DNA from: Deltaproteobacteria bacterium
GTDB taxonomy: Bacteria; Desulfobacterota; Desulfarculia; Adiutricales; Adiutricaceae
Direction: 5' to 3'
NCBI GenBank assembly: GCA_031278795.1
Contig: JAITJT010000026.1
Coordinates: 1 to 25,294, forward strand
Length of the DNA stretch: 25,294 nt
In this document: positions 14,292-23,057 of the stretch, piece by piece
Layout of the letters: each line of letters opens with the position of its first letter
Numbering within the stretch: position 1 is the stretch's first letter
Notes under the pieces: generated by a model
The model's input: the letters and a program-made list of their open reading frames with translations, nothing else
Databases searched by the model: none
What the model was told of the DNA's origin: nothing
Position numbers and translations under genes: made by a program

Positions 14292-16091
14292 TTATTTCCC
14301 CGCTAGGGCCTCCCCTATGGCTGAAATCCCGGTGGAGTGGGAGCCCTTCAAGAGAACCAAGTCGCCCGGGCTCGCCATGGCCAAGGTGAAGCTTAAGGCC
14401 TTCAGAGGATCAGTGAACACTTCCAGGTGCGACTCCTTACAGCCAGATGACAAAAATCCCCGTTTCACGCTATCTGAGTGCACCCCCACCAGGGAAAGCG
14501 ACTTGACTCTGCACTCACAGAGCCTCCTTCCCAAGGTGTAATGCTCTTTGACACTATCCTCCCCCAGCTCCAGCATGGAGCCTATTATGGCGTGGAGGTT
14601 CTTGGATTTTAGCGCCTTGGAAAGGCAGCTAAGATTGCTTAGGGCCTTGTCCATGGAGCTGGGGTTGGAGTTGTAGGATTCATCCAAAAAATACACCCCG
14701 CTTAGCTCTTCCTTGATGAGCACCCCCCGACCCGGGGGTGCTGTCGCCATCTCCAGCCCTCTTTGCACGCTAACAGGTGTTGCGCCCATGGCCACGGCCG
14801 CTGCGGCCGCGGCCAGGGCGTTTTCCCGATTGTGCGCCCCCAATAGCCTCAGCCTCACCGGGAGCCCCTCAGGGGGGAAGCCCGGACCAGCCAAGGTCAT
14901 CTCCTGGTAGAGGGTCACCGTCTTTCCCTTAAGTCTAATGTTTGTCTTGTCAAATAAACTCTCCTTAAAGCTATCCTTATGACAATGCTTCTTTTCCCCA
15001 AGATGCCAAGTCCCGGAGTTATCTTTAAAATCCTTGTTTAAAGCTTTTACTTGATCTCTTTGGTAAACATTCAGTTGACCATTTTTTGGCCCATTATTTG
15101 GCGCTTGTTTGTGGCTAGGCCCTTCCGGGAGCACACGGTAAGCGCTCTCGCCCCCGAATCCCACCTTGGTGGCCTTGGTGGATATGTCCTTAAGGAAGGG
15201 ATCCTCCTGGTTCACTACGGCCACACCCGTAACACTCAGGGCTTGAAAGAGCTCCAGCTTGGCCCTGGCCACACCTTGCAAATCACCAAAACCCTCCAGA
15301 TGGGCCTTTCCAATCCTAGTTATGAGGGCCACGTCCGGCTCGGAAATCTTGGAGAGCGCTCTAATCTCCCCAAAGGCGTTGGCGCCCATCTCCAGGACCG
15401 CGTGGCTGTGGTGGCTATCCGCCTGGAAGAGGGTCAGTGGTAAGCCCACCAGGTTGTTGAGGTTTCCCAAGGTGGCGAGCACCCGCTCAGATCCGTACTC
15501 CTCACGGAGAATGGAGGCTATGAGCTCCTTAACTGTGGTCTTTCCCACGGAGCCCGTAACCGCGCATACCCTAAGGCCTTGTCTTCTTCTCACCAGATTG
15601 GCCATGAGGCCTAAGGCTGTTAAGGCGTCACTTACAAATAAGAGCTTCCCGCGCGCATCTTGTTCTTGAAAGAGGCTCTGTTTCATAAGGGCGTCTTGGC
15701 AAGAGCTCTCCACCACCGCAAAAAGAGCGCCTTTGGAGAGGGCCTCTGAGGCGTAGAGCCCGCCGTTGAATCTTGGGCCCCTAAGTCCCACGAATAGGCT
15801 CCCTTTCGTGATATTCCTGGTGTCCGTGGAGACAGATTCCACTTTTGACTCTAGGACAGTTGACGGGATATGGCCTATTGGGGAAATAGGTCGCAGATTT
15901 CCTACTACATGCGCATCTTTTTGAGAGATGCGGCATCCTTCATGATAGAGGCGCGGTTCTTCCACAAGCCCACCTAGAGAGCTTATGAGCTCCCCCACCG
16001 TGAGTCCCAGGCTGTGGAGTCCTGGCTGCCTCTCCATATACTCATCCCACACTTTCGTTGTGGGCGTAAGCTGTGATACGCCGAGCGGCAC
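14292..16091 (-). CDS. murF: UDP-MurNAc-tripeptide--D-Ala-D-Ala ligase MurF, enlarged
   Basis: Cytosolic ATP-dependent ligase that adds D-Ala-D-Ala, completing UDP-MurNAc-pentapeptide. Seen: VSTDTRNITKGSLFVGLRG (substrate domain, 87-105), P-loop TGSVGKTT (179-186), EMGAN, GKAHLEGFG, and YNSNPSSM (473-480, usually YNANP). At 599 residues it is about 130-150 longer than usual. The excess is an N-terminal stretch (about 45-80) and a hydrophilic, lysine/asparagine-rich insert (about 324-397) in the central domain, encoded by distinctly AT-rich DNA at 14901-15122. All catalytic motifs remain in frame, so the enzyme is probably functional. The GTG start at 16091 has AGGGGG seven bases upstream; ATG 16037 is a shorter alternative. 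Confidence 0.94.
   Translation of the reverse strand: MPLGVSQLTPTTKVWDEYMERQPGLHSLGLTVGELISSLGGLVEEPRLYHEGCRISQKDAHVVGNLRPISPIGHIPSTVLESKVESVSTDTRNITKGSLFVGLRGPRFNGGLYASEALSKGALFAVVESSCQDALMKQSLFQEQDARGKLLFVSDALTALGLMANLVRRRQGLRVCAVTGSVGKTTVKELIASILREEYGSERVLATLGNLNNLVGLPLTLFQADSHHSHAVLEMGANAFGEIRALSKISEPDVALITRIGKAHLEGFGDLQGVARAKLELFQALSVTGVAVVNQEDPFLKDISTKATKVGFGGESAYRVLPEGPSHKQAPNNGPKNGQLNVYQRDQVKALNKDFKDNSGTWHLGEKKHCHKDSFKESLFDKTNIRLKGKTVTLYQEMTLAGPGFPPEGLPVRLRLLGAHNRENALAAAAAAVAMGATPVSVQRGLEMATAPPGRGVLIKEELSGVYFLDESYNSNPSSMDKALSNLSCLSKALKSKNLHAIIGSMLELGEDSVKEHYTLGRRLCECRVKSLSLVGVHSDSVKRGFLSSGCKESHLEVFTDPLKALSFTLAMASPGDLVLLKGSHSTGISAIGEALAGK
14901..15122 (-). other. AT-rich insertion inside murF
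   Basis: This stretch encodes residues about 324-397 of MurF. It is clearly lower in GC than the rest of the gene, rich in Lys, Asn, Asp, Ser and His, has no recognisable motif, and interrupts the central domain between the GFGGESAYRVLPEG and TLAGPGFP segments. Its composition resembles the intergenic spacers. Confidence 0.6.
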
Positions 16092-16181
16092 TTAATATCC
16101 CCCTGATTTCCATCTTTTCCACGACTAAGGTTTTCGCTTTCTTTATGATCTTTGGCATTTATTTCTGTTTATAGCTTCTTA

Positions 16182-16225
16182 GGCCTCTAGGGCCTTTAGG
16201 GCCTTTAGGGCCTTTAGGGCCTCTT
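16182..16225. repeat. 9-bp tandem repeat (GGCCTTTAG), about five copies
   Basis: Units begin at 16182 (GGCCTCTAG, one mismatch), 16191, 16200 and 16209 (three exact), with a decayed fifth copy GGCCTCTT at 16218. Confidence 0.85.
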
Positions 16226-16314
16226 CTATGGTCTTTGAGGTTATTGGCAATTTTGAGCTTGTCTAAACCTTAGGGCACTAAATAGCTTTAAGAAAAACAA
16301 CCTATATACATGAA

Positions 16315-16342
16315 CTTATATATATTTGCACCCAAATCTTAA
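16315..16342 (-). promoter_or_regulatory. Weak promoter candidate for murF
   Basis: On the minus strand TTAAGA (16337-16342) and TATAAG (16315-16320) are 16 bp apart, 4 of 6 and 5 of 6 matches to the sigma70 consensus. It would give a leader of more than 200 bases. In AT-rich DNA this may be chance. Confidence 0.25.
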
Positions 16343-16513
16343 GCCCCATCAAAAGGCCGACTTTTAAAGGCTTGGCTAAGGATTTGTTGGAGTCACATGC
16401 GTATCTTTTTAACGGTTTTGAGCTTTTTGACTGCCTTTAAGGTCTTTACGTTTTTTAGGCTTCTTACGGTTTTTAGGGTTCTTACGGTCTTTGTCATCTT
16501 ATATTTATGCCTT

Positions 16514-18112
16514 TTATGCCTTTCCAAGTTCCTTTAGGGCCTTAAGCGCCACCACGCTGTCGTCAAAGGGGAACTTTTTACGGCCGATTATTTGATAGTC
16601 CTCATGGCCCTTGCCGCAGATTAAGAGCACGTCTGATTCATTTAAGATTCTTACGCCCATCTCTATAGCCTTCTTCCTGTCTGGCTCCATGAGGTAGAGG
16701 CCTTGGGTGGAAGTTGATAGGATTTGATCAATGTCTCCATGTTTTAACCCACCATCCATAAGCCCCGGTTCCGCGTCCGCCATTATCTGCAAAGGGTCCT
16801 CGGTGCGGGGGTTATCGGATGTGAGTATGGGAATGTCCGCGATGGAGGCGGCCTTTCCCATGAGGGGGCGTTTACCCCTGTCCCTATCCCCTCCGCAACC
16901 AAAGATAAGTATTAGCCTTCCGCCTGGAGCTACGAGCTTTTGGCTGGCGTTTATTGCCTTCTCCAGGGCCGCGGGCGAGTGGGCGTAGTCCACCAGGGCT
17001 AAAAAGCGTCCCTCCGGGCTAACCCTGGAAAGCCTTCCCGGGGCACCGGTGGATGCTTCCAGGGCCTTGATGACACATGTGAGATCTTTTAGAGGGAGCC
17101 CCTCTTCCGGGTTTCCCACCATTAAGCTAGAAAGGGCGAAGGCTGAGAGAAGGTTTTCAGCGTTAAATGATCCCAATAGTTTGGATCTTAGGTTAAGTTT
17201 TGATCCGTGGTGGTTAATCTCTAAAACTAATCCCTCTCTTCCCTCCTCTAAGATCCTTCCCCTCAGCTCGCCCTTTTGGAAACCATAGCCCAGGGCCCTT
17301 TCACCTAAGATAGCCAGTATCTTTTCACCGTAGGGGTCGTCTTGGTTAATAGCAGCCCTAACACCTCCATTTTTAAGGTGTCTTTGGAATAGTAAGAGCT
17401 TAGCTTGAAAATAATCCTCAAAATCCTTATGAAAATCCAAATGGTCCCGAGAAAGATTGGTGAACAGGGCGTAGTCGAACAATATGCCGTGCACCCTGTC
17501 CTGGGCCAGGCCGTGGGAGGATACCTCCATGACCAGGCTCTTGGCGCCAAGCTCTTTCATCTCATAAATGGTTCTAAAGAGAAGGGGCCCCTCCGGGGTG
17601 GTGTTGGGGGCAGGAAAATGCTTATCCCCCAAATGATAATCAACGGTACCAATAAGGCCGGGAGTGAGGTTTAGTGCCTTTAAGACAGATTCCATCAGGC
17701 TCGCGGTGGTGCTCTTGCCGTTAGTGCCCGTAATACCCAGCGTTATGAGGGATTCGTCCGGATATCCGTAGATGATACGCGCGGCTTTGGTAGCCAAGAG
17801 CCTTAGATCAGAACCCTCAGGGGCTATTAAGGTAAAATAATCTCCCTTGGGGCTCCACCCTTCCAGCATCACGGCCTTTGATCCTTTGGCTAAGGCGTCC
17901 TCGATAAAATCCTTGCCGTCCAAATGCTCGCCCTTTATGGCCACAAAGAGCCAGGAAGATTCTATGTCCCTGGAGTCCTCCGAGATGTTCGTGATTATGA
18001 CGTCCTCGGGTGTTTCACCATTAGCCAGGCCCCCGCGCCCCGCTGGGGGCGCGAGGCTTAGCTCTAAACATTCAGCTAGTGTTTTTAGGGAGACTCCCAT
18101 GTTTACGGACAC
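16514..18112 (-). CDS. murE: UDP-MurNAc-tripeptide synthetase MurE (meso-DAP type)
   Basis: Cytosolic ATP-dependent ligase adding the third stem residue to UDP-MurNAc-L-Ala-D-Glu. 532 residues, a little long. Seen: P-loop GITGTNGKST (126-135), NTTPEGP in the substrate site, SRDHLDFH, the carbamylated-lysine region YFQAKLLLF (234-242), DNPR (433-436) and GKGHEDYQ (500-507). DNPR is the recognition motif for meso-diaminopimelate rather than L-lysine, so the wall should be DAP-crosslinked, as in Gram-negatives. The GTG start at 18112 lies two bases after the ftsI stop with GGGAG six bases upstream inside ftsI, indicating translational coupling; ATG 18100 is possible but less well placed. Confidence 0.97.
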   Translation of the reverse strand: MSVNMGVSLKTLAECLELSLAPPAGRGGLANGETPEDVIITNISEDSRDIESSWLFVAIKGEHLDGKDFIEDALAKGSKAVMLEGWSPKGDYFTLIAPEGSDLRLLATKAARIIYGYPDESLITLGITGTNGKSTTASLMESVLKALNLTPGLIGTVDYHLGDKHFPAPNTTPEGPLLFRTIYEMKELGAKSLVMEVSSHGLAQDRVHGILFDYALFTNLSRDHLDFHKDFEDYFQAKLLLFQRHLKNGGVRAAINQDDPYGEKILAILGERALGYGFQKGELRGRILEEGREGLVLEINHHGSKLNLRSKLLGSFNAENLLSAFALSSLMVGNPEEGLPLKDLTCVIKALEASTGAPGRLSRVSPEGRFLALVDYAHSPAALEKAINASQKLVAPGGRLILIFGCGGDRDRGKRPLMGKAASIADIPILTSDNPRTEDPLQIMADAEPGLMDGGLKHGDIDQILSTSTQGLYLMEPDRKKAIEMGVRILNESDVLLICGKGHEDYQIIGRKKFPFDDSVVALKALKELGKA

Positions 18113-18114
18113 TT

Positions 18115-20244
18115 CTATCTCCCTTGGTTCCGGCTCTGGAAGGATACCCGGGCAATGTCACCCGGGGCGACAGTTGAGCCGGCCTTGGGCTCCTGGTTGA
18201 AGGCCACGCCTGTCCCGAAATACTCAACTGAGAGTCTGTGCTGGGAAAGGGTGCGCATGACCTCCCTGGTGGTGAGGCCCTTGAGCTCGGGCATGACGAA
18301 AGGATTTACCACCTCTATGCCCTTGGCTTGGGGGCTGATGGGTCTGGTCTCCCGGAAGGGGTACTCGTAGTCAGCTATGGTTCTCGTGGACGTGGGATAG
18401 GGGTCCATACTTTGGATGGGACCCTTGGCGCCCTTGTCGCCCTTGGGGATTCTGACCCTCACGAAATTGGAACTGCTGTAGTCGGATAATACGCCCGGGG
18501 CCCCGGGGCTGGGTTTATCCAGAGAGGGCCAGATGGGGAGGATCTCCTTATCAGTGGGCGGAACGTCTAAAAGCGGAAGGGCCTGGGACATGATTTCCCT
18601 AAATACCGGAGCGGCGGATATGCCTCCGTAATAGGGAACAGGCTCATCTAGCACCACAAGCAAACAGAGCTCCGGATTCTGGTAAGGGGCCAAACCCACA
18701 AATGAGGCCACAAACTTGTCGTGGCTGTAGCTCTTGGTCTCGTGGTTATATTTTTGGCTGGTCCCGGTCTTACCGGCTATGGGGTACTCCGGAATGTCAG
18801 CCCTGGTGCCGGTTCCGCCCTTCATGACAGCTAGCCTCATCATGGCAAGAACTTGCCTGGCCGTTAGAGGTGAGACAACCTGCCGCACCAGATCAGGCTC
18901 CCTCTGCTCAATGATGTTTCCCTGGGCATCTATTACCCGGGAAACTAGCATGGGCCGCATCAGGGCTCCGTCGTTTCCCAAAGCCGCCACGCCCATCACC
19001 AGCTGCAGTGCTGTTACTGACAATCCCTGCCCAAAGGCGTGGTTGGCGGCATCCACCACGTGCCAGTCCTTGACCGGCCGCAAGAGTCCGGCGGACTCCC
19101 CGGAGGGGTAGGCGAGACCGGATTTTTCCCCAAAGGCGAAACGGGTGAGGTAGTTGTAGAACTTGCGGCTACCTAATCTTTCCCCAATCTTGGAGGCGCA
19201 GATGTTGGAGGACTTCTGCACTATCTGGGAGGTGTTTAGGTCACCGTAGGGGGAGGTGTCCCTGATTACGGTGTCACCGTTAATTCTGTAGAAGCCCTGC
19301 TCGCAGTAGAAGGTACTCTCCGGGGTGATTATCTTCTCTTCCAAGGCGGCGGCCACGGTGAAGACCTTGAAGGTGGAGCCTGGCTCAAAGGGGTCGGTTA
19401 GGATCATGTTCCGCCTGGTCGCGGTATCCACCAGTCCGTACTGGTTGGGGTCGAAGTTGGGATACACGGCCGAGGCGATAATCTCACCTGTGGCGGGTCT
19501 CACGGCAATCACCATGCCGCTCTTGGCGTTGGTGTCAGTAACCGCCTTGGCCAGGGCCTTCTCAGCTATGAACTGGATCCTCTTGTCCAAGGTCAAGATG
19601 ACGGATGCGCCCTTAAAGCCCCTTATCTCCTGGGGGGCCTCCCCCATAATCACCCTTCCCCGCTTGTCGCGTTTGACCTTAATCTTTTTAGGTGGCACGT
19701 TAAGGCTCTGGTCGAGGGCCAGCTCCAGGCCCTCCAGGCCTTGCCCGTCCACTCCCACGAAACCCAGGAGGTGTCCAGCCAAGGGACCGTTGGGGTAGAC
19801 CCTCAAATAGGCCTCCTCCATGACAATACCCGGGAGTTTCAACTCCCTTATGCTTCTGGTCTCATCTTGGGTGAGGTTACGCTTCAGAACCGTGTAGTTG
19901 GCCTTGGTCTCCATGAGCCGGGCCAGCTCCTCATAGCTAATATCTAGGATTCTGGAGAGCTCATAGAAGACCTCGCCTTGGTTCTTGGCCGTGGGGGCGT
20001 GGATGGCCAGCCTATCGGCCACCACCGAGGTTGCGAGTTTCTCTAAATTGCGATCGTAGATGTCACCCCGCATGGAGTTTATGGTGAGCACCGTGTCGGT
20101 CTTCTCCCGCTGCATGGCCCTCAGGCGGTCCCTTTTCACCACCTGCAGCTCCACCGCCCTCACCACTATGAGGACGAAGAGTACACCCAAGAAGCCAATG
20201 ACCCACCAGGTCCTAGCTCTTTGTGTTTTGGATAACTCCAGCAT
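18115..20244 (-). CDS. ftsI: Septal transpeptidase FtsI (PBP3, class B PBP) with PASTA domain
   Basis: Bitopic class B penicillin-binding protein that crosslinks septal peptidoglycan in the periplasm together with FtsW. 709 residues. Seen: one membrane helix (about 13-33), pedestal domain with SMRGDIYDRN (57-66), and a transpeptidase domain with active-site STFK (Ser290, Lys293), SSN (345-347) and KTG (492-494). A single PASTA domain follows near 648-705 (FVMPELKGLTTREV...), after a proline/serine linker. A C-terminal PASTA is typical of deltaproteobacterial and Gram-positive FtsI and is absent from E. coli FtsI. ATG 20244 has AGG six bases upstream. It is coupled to murE. Confidence 0.97.
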   Translation of the reverse strand: MLELSKTQRARTWWVIGFLGVLFVLIVVRAVELQVVKRDRLRAMQREKTDTVLTINSMRGDIYDRNLEKLATSVVADRLAIHAPTAKNQGEVFYELSRILDISYEELARLMETKANYTVLKRNLTQDETRSIRELKLPGIVMEEAYLRVYPNGPLAGHLLGFVGVDGQGLEGLELALDQSLNVPPKKIKVKRDKRGRVIMGEAPQEIRGFKGASVILTLDKRIQFIAEKALAKAVTDTNAKSGMVIAVRPATGEIIASAVYPNFDPNQYGLVDTATRRNMILTDPFEPGSTFKVFTVAAALEEKIITPESTFYCEQGFYRINGDTVIRDTSPYGDLNTSQIVQKSSNICASKIGERLGSRKFYNYLTRFAFGEKSGLAYPSGESAGLLRPVKDWHVVDAANHAFGQGLSVTALQLVMGVAALGNDGALMRPMLVSRVIDAQGNIIEQREPDLVRQVVSPLTARQVLAMMRLAVMKGGTGTRADIPEYPIAGKTGTSQKYNHETKSYSHDKFVASFVGLAPYQNPELCLLVVLDEPVPYYGGISAAPVFREIMSQALPLLDVPPTDKEILPIWPSLDKPSPGAPGVLSDYSSSNFVRVRIPKGDKGAKGPIQSMDPYPTSTRTIADYEYPFRETRPISPQAKGIEVVNPFVMPELKGLTTREVMRTLSQHRLSVEYFGTGVAFNQEPKAGSTVAPGDIARVSFQSRNQGR

Positions 20245-20565
20245 GATGCACCTACATACAGTCTAAAGATTCTAAATTTAAGGGCTTAAAAAGTGAAAAC
20301 TACGGTAAAATCAAGGTAAAATGCTCAGTTTGTGAAAAGTTAAGTGATTTGTGAGCTTTGAGCTCAAAAAAAAAGAAAAGGCAAAAATAAGAAGCATTTA
20401 TCAAGGCATTTTTCGCATTTTAAAAAGTGAATTATCTTTTTCGCGAGTAATAGTCTGATAACCACAAAAAAGCTCAAATAAAGGCTTTTGGGCTCTTTAG
20501 AGCCTTCATGGCGTCCGGATTTAGGGAAAAAAATATATGGCGCATCTGTAATACGCACCTCTTTT
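20245..20565. other. AT-rich ftsL-ftsI spacer (321 bp)
   Basis: No gene seen. It contains small inverted repeats: TGAGCT-TTG-AGCTCA near 20350-20365 and GGCTC-TTTA-GAGCC near 20490-20503. Neither is followed by a proper T-run on the minus strand, so I do not call a terminator. Confidence 0.7.
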
Positions 20566-21108
20566 TCACTCCAAAATCACGATCTGATCGGTCTTGGGCA
20601 TGGAGAGCCCCAAGGTCTCTCTTGCGATTAGCTCCAGATCCTCCAAGGCCACCAGGCGCTCCAGCTTGGCCTTCAAGTGCCCATTGGTTTCCCTCAGCCT
20701 CTGCTGCTCCTGGGTGAGCCTGGAGACGTCCGCCCCCAGCTGGTTCTTGGCCTGGGCCAGATAGGTAAGGGTAAAGAGTCCCATGACCACTATGACTATG
20801 CAGCCCAGGATGATTATGAACTGGGAGAGGGGAAAGATGTTTAGGGCATCCTTTAGCTTAGGCCTTAAGACTTGGCGCTCCGGGGCCATCATGGCCTTAA
20901 GTAGCTTAAGCTTCTCCTCTCTGGCCTTGGCCTTGTCCTGAAGCCTCTCTTCCTTTCGCTTGATGCGGCCCTTAAGTCCGCCCTTGAGGCCTCCCTTGAG
21001 GCCCCCTTCGCTTTCTCCCCTCTGCTCCGAGGGGAACTTCACCTTCCCCAAGACCGGGCGCGTCCTTTTTCCCTGGAAGGGCTTAATCATGGTGATTTTT
21101 GCCTGCAT
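20566..21108 (-). CDS. ftsL: Cell division protein FtsL
   Basis: Bitopic divisome protein whose periplasmic coiled coil pairs with FtsB and activates FtsWI. Identified by position between rsmH and ftsI and by architecture: one membrane helix (about 96-117), then a leucine-zipper-like coiled coil (about 121-160) and a short tail ending LGLSMPKTDQIVILE, the usual FtsL/DivIC ending. At 180 residues it is longer than usual because of a ~95-residue very basic cytoplasmic N-terminus with three GGLK repeats at 35-46. AAGGG lies seven bases before ATG 21108. No ftsB candidate is seen in the window. Confidence 0.88.
   Translation of the reverse strand: MQAKITMIKPFQGKRTRPVLGKVKFPSEQRGESEGGLKGGLKGGLKGRIKRKEERLQDKAKAREEKLKLLKAMMAPERQVLRPKLKDALNIFPLSQFIIILGCIVIVVMGLFTLTYLAQAKNQLGADVSRLTQEQQRLRETNGHLKAKLERLVALEDLELIARETLGLSMPKTDQIVILE
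20971..21006 (-). repeat. 12-bp repeat, three copies, inside ftsL
   Basis: Units CTTAAGTCCGCC, CTTGAGGCCTCC and CTTGAGGCCCCC (plus strand) encode GGLK three times. The 12-bp unit keeps the frame. Confidence 0.8.
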
Positions 21109-21344
21109 GTTTTAGCCCTTTTAGCTGCCTTTAAGCTTAGACGCTTTTAAATCTTGGACAAAATTTATATTAAATATTTAGAAATTAGATTAAATTTATA
21201 GTTAATTTATCAAATAATAATCTAGAAAATTAAAAACAAACTAAAGTTATATTATAATTATGTAATAATTTATGATAAATTTTCCACAAAACAAATTATA
21301 AATGAGCTCAAAAATAGTCAAAAATGATAATGGAGAGCTTTCAT

Positions 21345-21385
21345 CCTTTCCAATTAGATAGCCACCCTTTCCAATTAGATAGCCA
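21345..21385. repeat. 20-bp direct duplication across the rsmH stop codon
   Basis: CCTTTCCAATTAGATAGCCA occurs at 21345-21364 and again exactly at 21366-21385, a 21-bp period. The right copy contains the last codons and stop (TAA) of rsmH; the left copy repeats them downstream in the same frame. Confidence 0.9.
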
Positions 21386-22358
21386 TCCCGCCCCTAAGTT
21401 TGGCGGACCTTGAACGAATGTTACGCCGGATCTCAGCTAGGGATGGCCCCACCGCTTTCTTCCAGATGCGCTTAAAGCCGCTCCTTTCGTCCCGAAAGAG
21501 GTTTTTCACCAGGGAATCTTCCTCGGATTGGAAGCTTATGACGAGTAACCTCCCCCCAAGTTTTAGGTTCCCCCTGGCCTCAGAGAGAAACTTGGCAAGG
21601 CTCTTGTCCTCGTGGTTGACGGCTATCCTTAAGGCCAGAAACAGTCTCGTGGCCGGGTGGATCCTCGTCTTCTCACCCTTGTTGGCGTAGACCTTTACGG
21701 CCACCGCCGCTAGCTCCTGGGTGCTTTCAAAGGGCTTTTGCTCCCTCCTTGAGGCAATGGTGCGGGCCATGGCCCTGGCGTAGAAGTCGCCCCCGTACTG
21801 GAAGATTATTTTCTCCAAAGTAACGGGGTCCAGGTTATTCACCATATGGGCGGCCGTGATGGCCGAATCCGGGTTTATGCGCATGTCCAGGGGCCCGTTC
21901 TTTTTAAAGGAGAAGCCTCTGTCTCCCTTGAGGAACTGCCTGGAGCTAAGACCCAAGTCGGCTATGATGCCGTCGGCCTTACCTAGAGAGCGGCTCTCCA
22001 GGATCTTGGTTAAATCCGCGAAGTTGCCGCGTAAGAGTGTAAGGCGCCCGTCCCCCTTCCCCCACTCACTGGCCCAATCCAGTGGTTCGGGATCGAGATC
22101 GAGCGCCAACAGACGACCGGTGGGGGAAAGCACCTTTAATATGCTCCGGCTAACCCCCCCGCTCCCCAAAGTCGCGTCCACGTAAAAACCGTCGGGTTTA
22201 ATATCCAGACCCTCCAGGGTCTCATTAAGAAGCACCGGGGCGTGCCCGAAAAGCTCCTCCCAGGGCCTCTCGCCCTCGTTTTCCCTTAGCTCCCTGGCCT
22301 CTTTTAGGCTCAGGAAGCCATCATCATCCGACGGTTCTTTGGTCATGGCGGGTATCAT
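21375..22358 (-). CDS. rsmH: 16S rRNA (cytosine-1402 N4)-methyltransferase RsmH
   Basis: SAM-dependent methyltransferase (formerly MraW) that modifies C1402 of 16S rRNA in the ribosomal P site. 327 residues. Seen: HAPVLLNE (39-46), SAM loop DATLGSGGVSRSIL (61-74), LLALDLDP (83-90), GIIADLGLSS with DRGFSFKKNGPLDMR (130-160), PATRLFLALRIAVN (235-248), GGRLLVISFQSEED (268-281) and the C-terminal RSRSAKLR. It differs from the family at two usually conserved histidines: GGHS reads GGVS and ISFHSLED reads ISFQSEED. The first ~35 residues are an acidic extension. The start ATG 22358 has only a weak AAGAAG upstream; ATG 22346 is also possible. Confidence 0.95.
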   Translation of the reverse strand: MIPAMTKEPSDDDGFLSLKEARELRENEGERPWEELFGHAPVLLNETLEGLDIKPDGFYVDATLGSGGVSRSILKVLSPTGRLLALDLDPEPLDWASEWGKGDGRLTLLRGNFADLTKILESRSLGKADGIIADLGLSSRQFLKGDRGFSFKKNGPLDMRINPDSAITAAHMVNNLDPVTLEKIIFQYGGDFYARAMARTIASRREQKPFESTQELAAVAVKVYANKGEKTRIHPATRLFLALRIAVNHEDKSLAKFLSEARGNLKLGGRLLVISFQSEEDSLVKNLFRDERSGFKRIWKKAVGPSLAEIRRNIRSRSAKLRGGMAI

Positions 22359-22428
22359 CGTGAAATATTCTTCTTATGTCATGCATATAGGGAAAATACG
22401 TTTCCCTGCCTCAAGCCCTGGTGTAGAC

Positions 22429-22935
22429 CTACCACTCCGGGAAGCGCGGTCTGTCCGGGCTCTCGCCCTCCATCAATATTTGCTCAATGCGGGCCTGCTG
22501 GCGCAAGGCCGCGGCCTCCAGGTAAACGCGGTACTGATCCTCCTCCCAGACCTCTATCTTGTCGTAGGCCCCGAGGATGGCCACGTTCTTGGTGAGCTTC
22601 AGGCGATCCCTCAGGTTTTGGGGTAGGAGAACCCTCCCGCTCTTATCCACGCCCAGCTTCTCCATGCTGGCAAATAAAAGCCTCTGGTTCTCCATAAACT
22701 CGGGCGTGGAGCGGAAGTTTTCAGGCCTAGACCACTTGTCCGCTATCTCCTGCCATTTTTCCTGGCAGTAGAGCGTTATGCAGGTGGTTCCGGGTATCTG
22801 GACGGCGTAGAGGACGTTATCCACCACCGAGCGGGAGACGTTGTCGCGCAGGCTACCTGGTAGGGTGATCCTCCCCTTCTCGTCTATGGAGTGAAAATAC
22901 TCTCCGGAATATATGATTGGCTGGCCCTGCAGCAT
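22429..22935 (-). CDS. mraZ: Transcriptional regulator MraZ
   Basis: DNA-binding protein of the AbrB-like SpoVT/MraZ fold, normally the first gene of the dcw cluster and its autoregulator. 168 residues from ATG 22935. Seen: two tandem repeats of the domain, with signatures DEKGRITLP (18-26) and DKSGRVLLP (97-105). An upstream GTG at 22950 adds five residues and has an equally good AAGG; I prefer the ATG. A strong promoter and a perfect palindrome lie about 85-150 bp upstream. I do not see the TGGGN direct repeats known as MraZ boxes in E. coli, so its binding site here may differ. Confidence 0.95.
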   Translation of the reverse strand: MLQGQPIIYSGEYFHSIDEKGRITLPGSLRDNVSRSVVDNVLYAVQIPGTTCITLYCQEKWQEIADKWSRPENFRSTPEFMENQRLLFASMEKLGVDKSGRVLLPQNLRDRLKLTKNVAILGAYDKIEVWEEDQYRVYLEAAALRQQARIEQILMEGESPDRPRFPEW

Positions 22936-23022
22936 GGTTCTCGCCTTCACTCTAGCGCCTTGTCCAAAAAAGCGCCCGCGGATGATGTTTTACGTTTCCT
23001 TTTCGCCCTGGTTTTGCTAACA

Positions 23023-23038
23023 TGTCTATTAATAGACA
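23023..23038. promoter_or_regulatory. Perfect 16-bp palindrome below the mraZ promoter (operator candidate)
   Basis: TGTCTATTAATAGACA is its own reverse complement. It begins about a dozen bases downstream of the predicted start of transcription, a typical place for a repressor dimer. No second copy was noticed in the window. Confidence 0.6.
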
Positions 23039-23057
23039 ATGCTATTTCTATGAACAG

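Larger units (their letters stand above)
16092..16513. other. AT-rich murE-murF spacer (422 bp)
   Basis: No credible gene. It holds the 9-bp GGCCTTTAG repeat (16182-16225), an A/T stretch with TATATATA, a weak promoter-like pair (16315-16342) and a second degenerate repeat zone around 16420-16497 based on CTTACGGTTTTTAGG. Confidence 0.75.
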
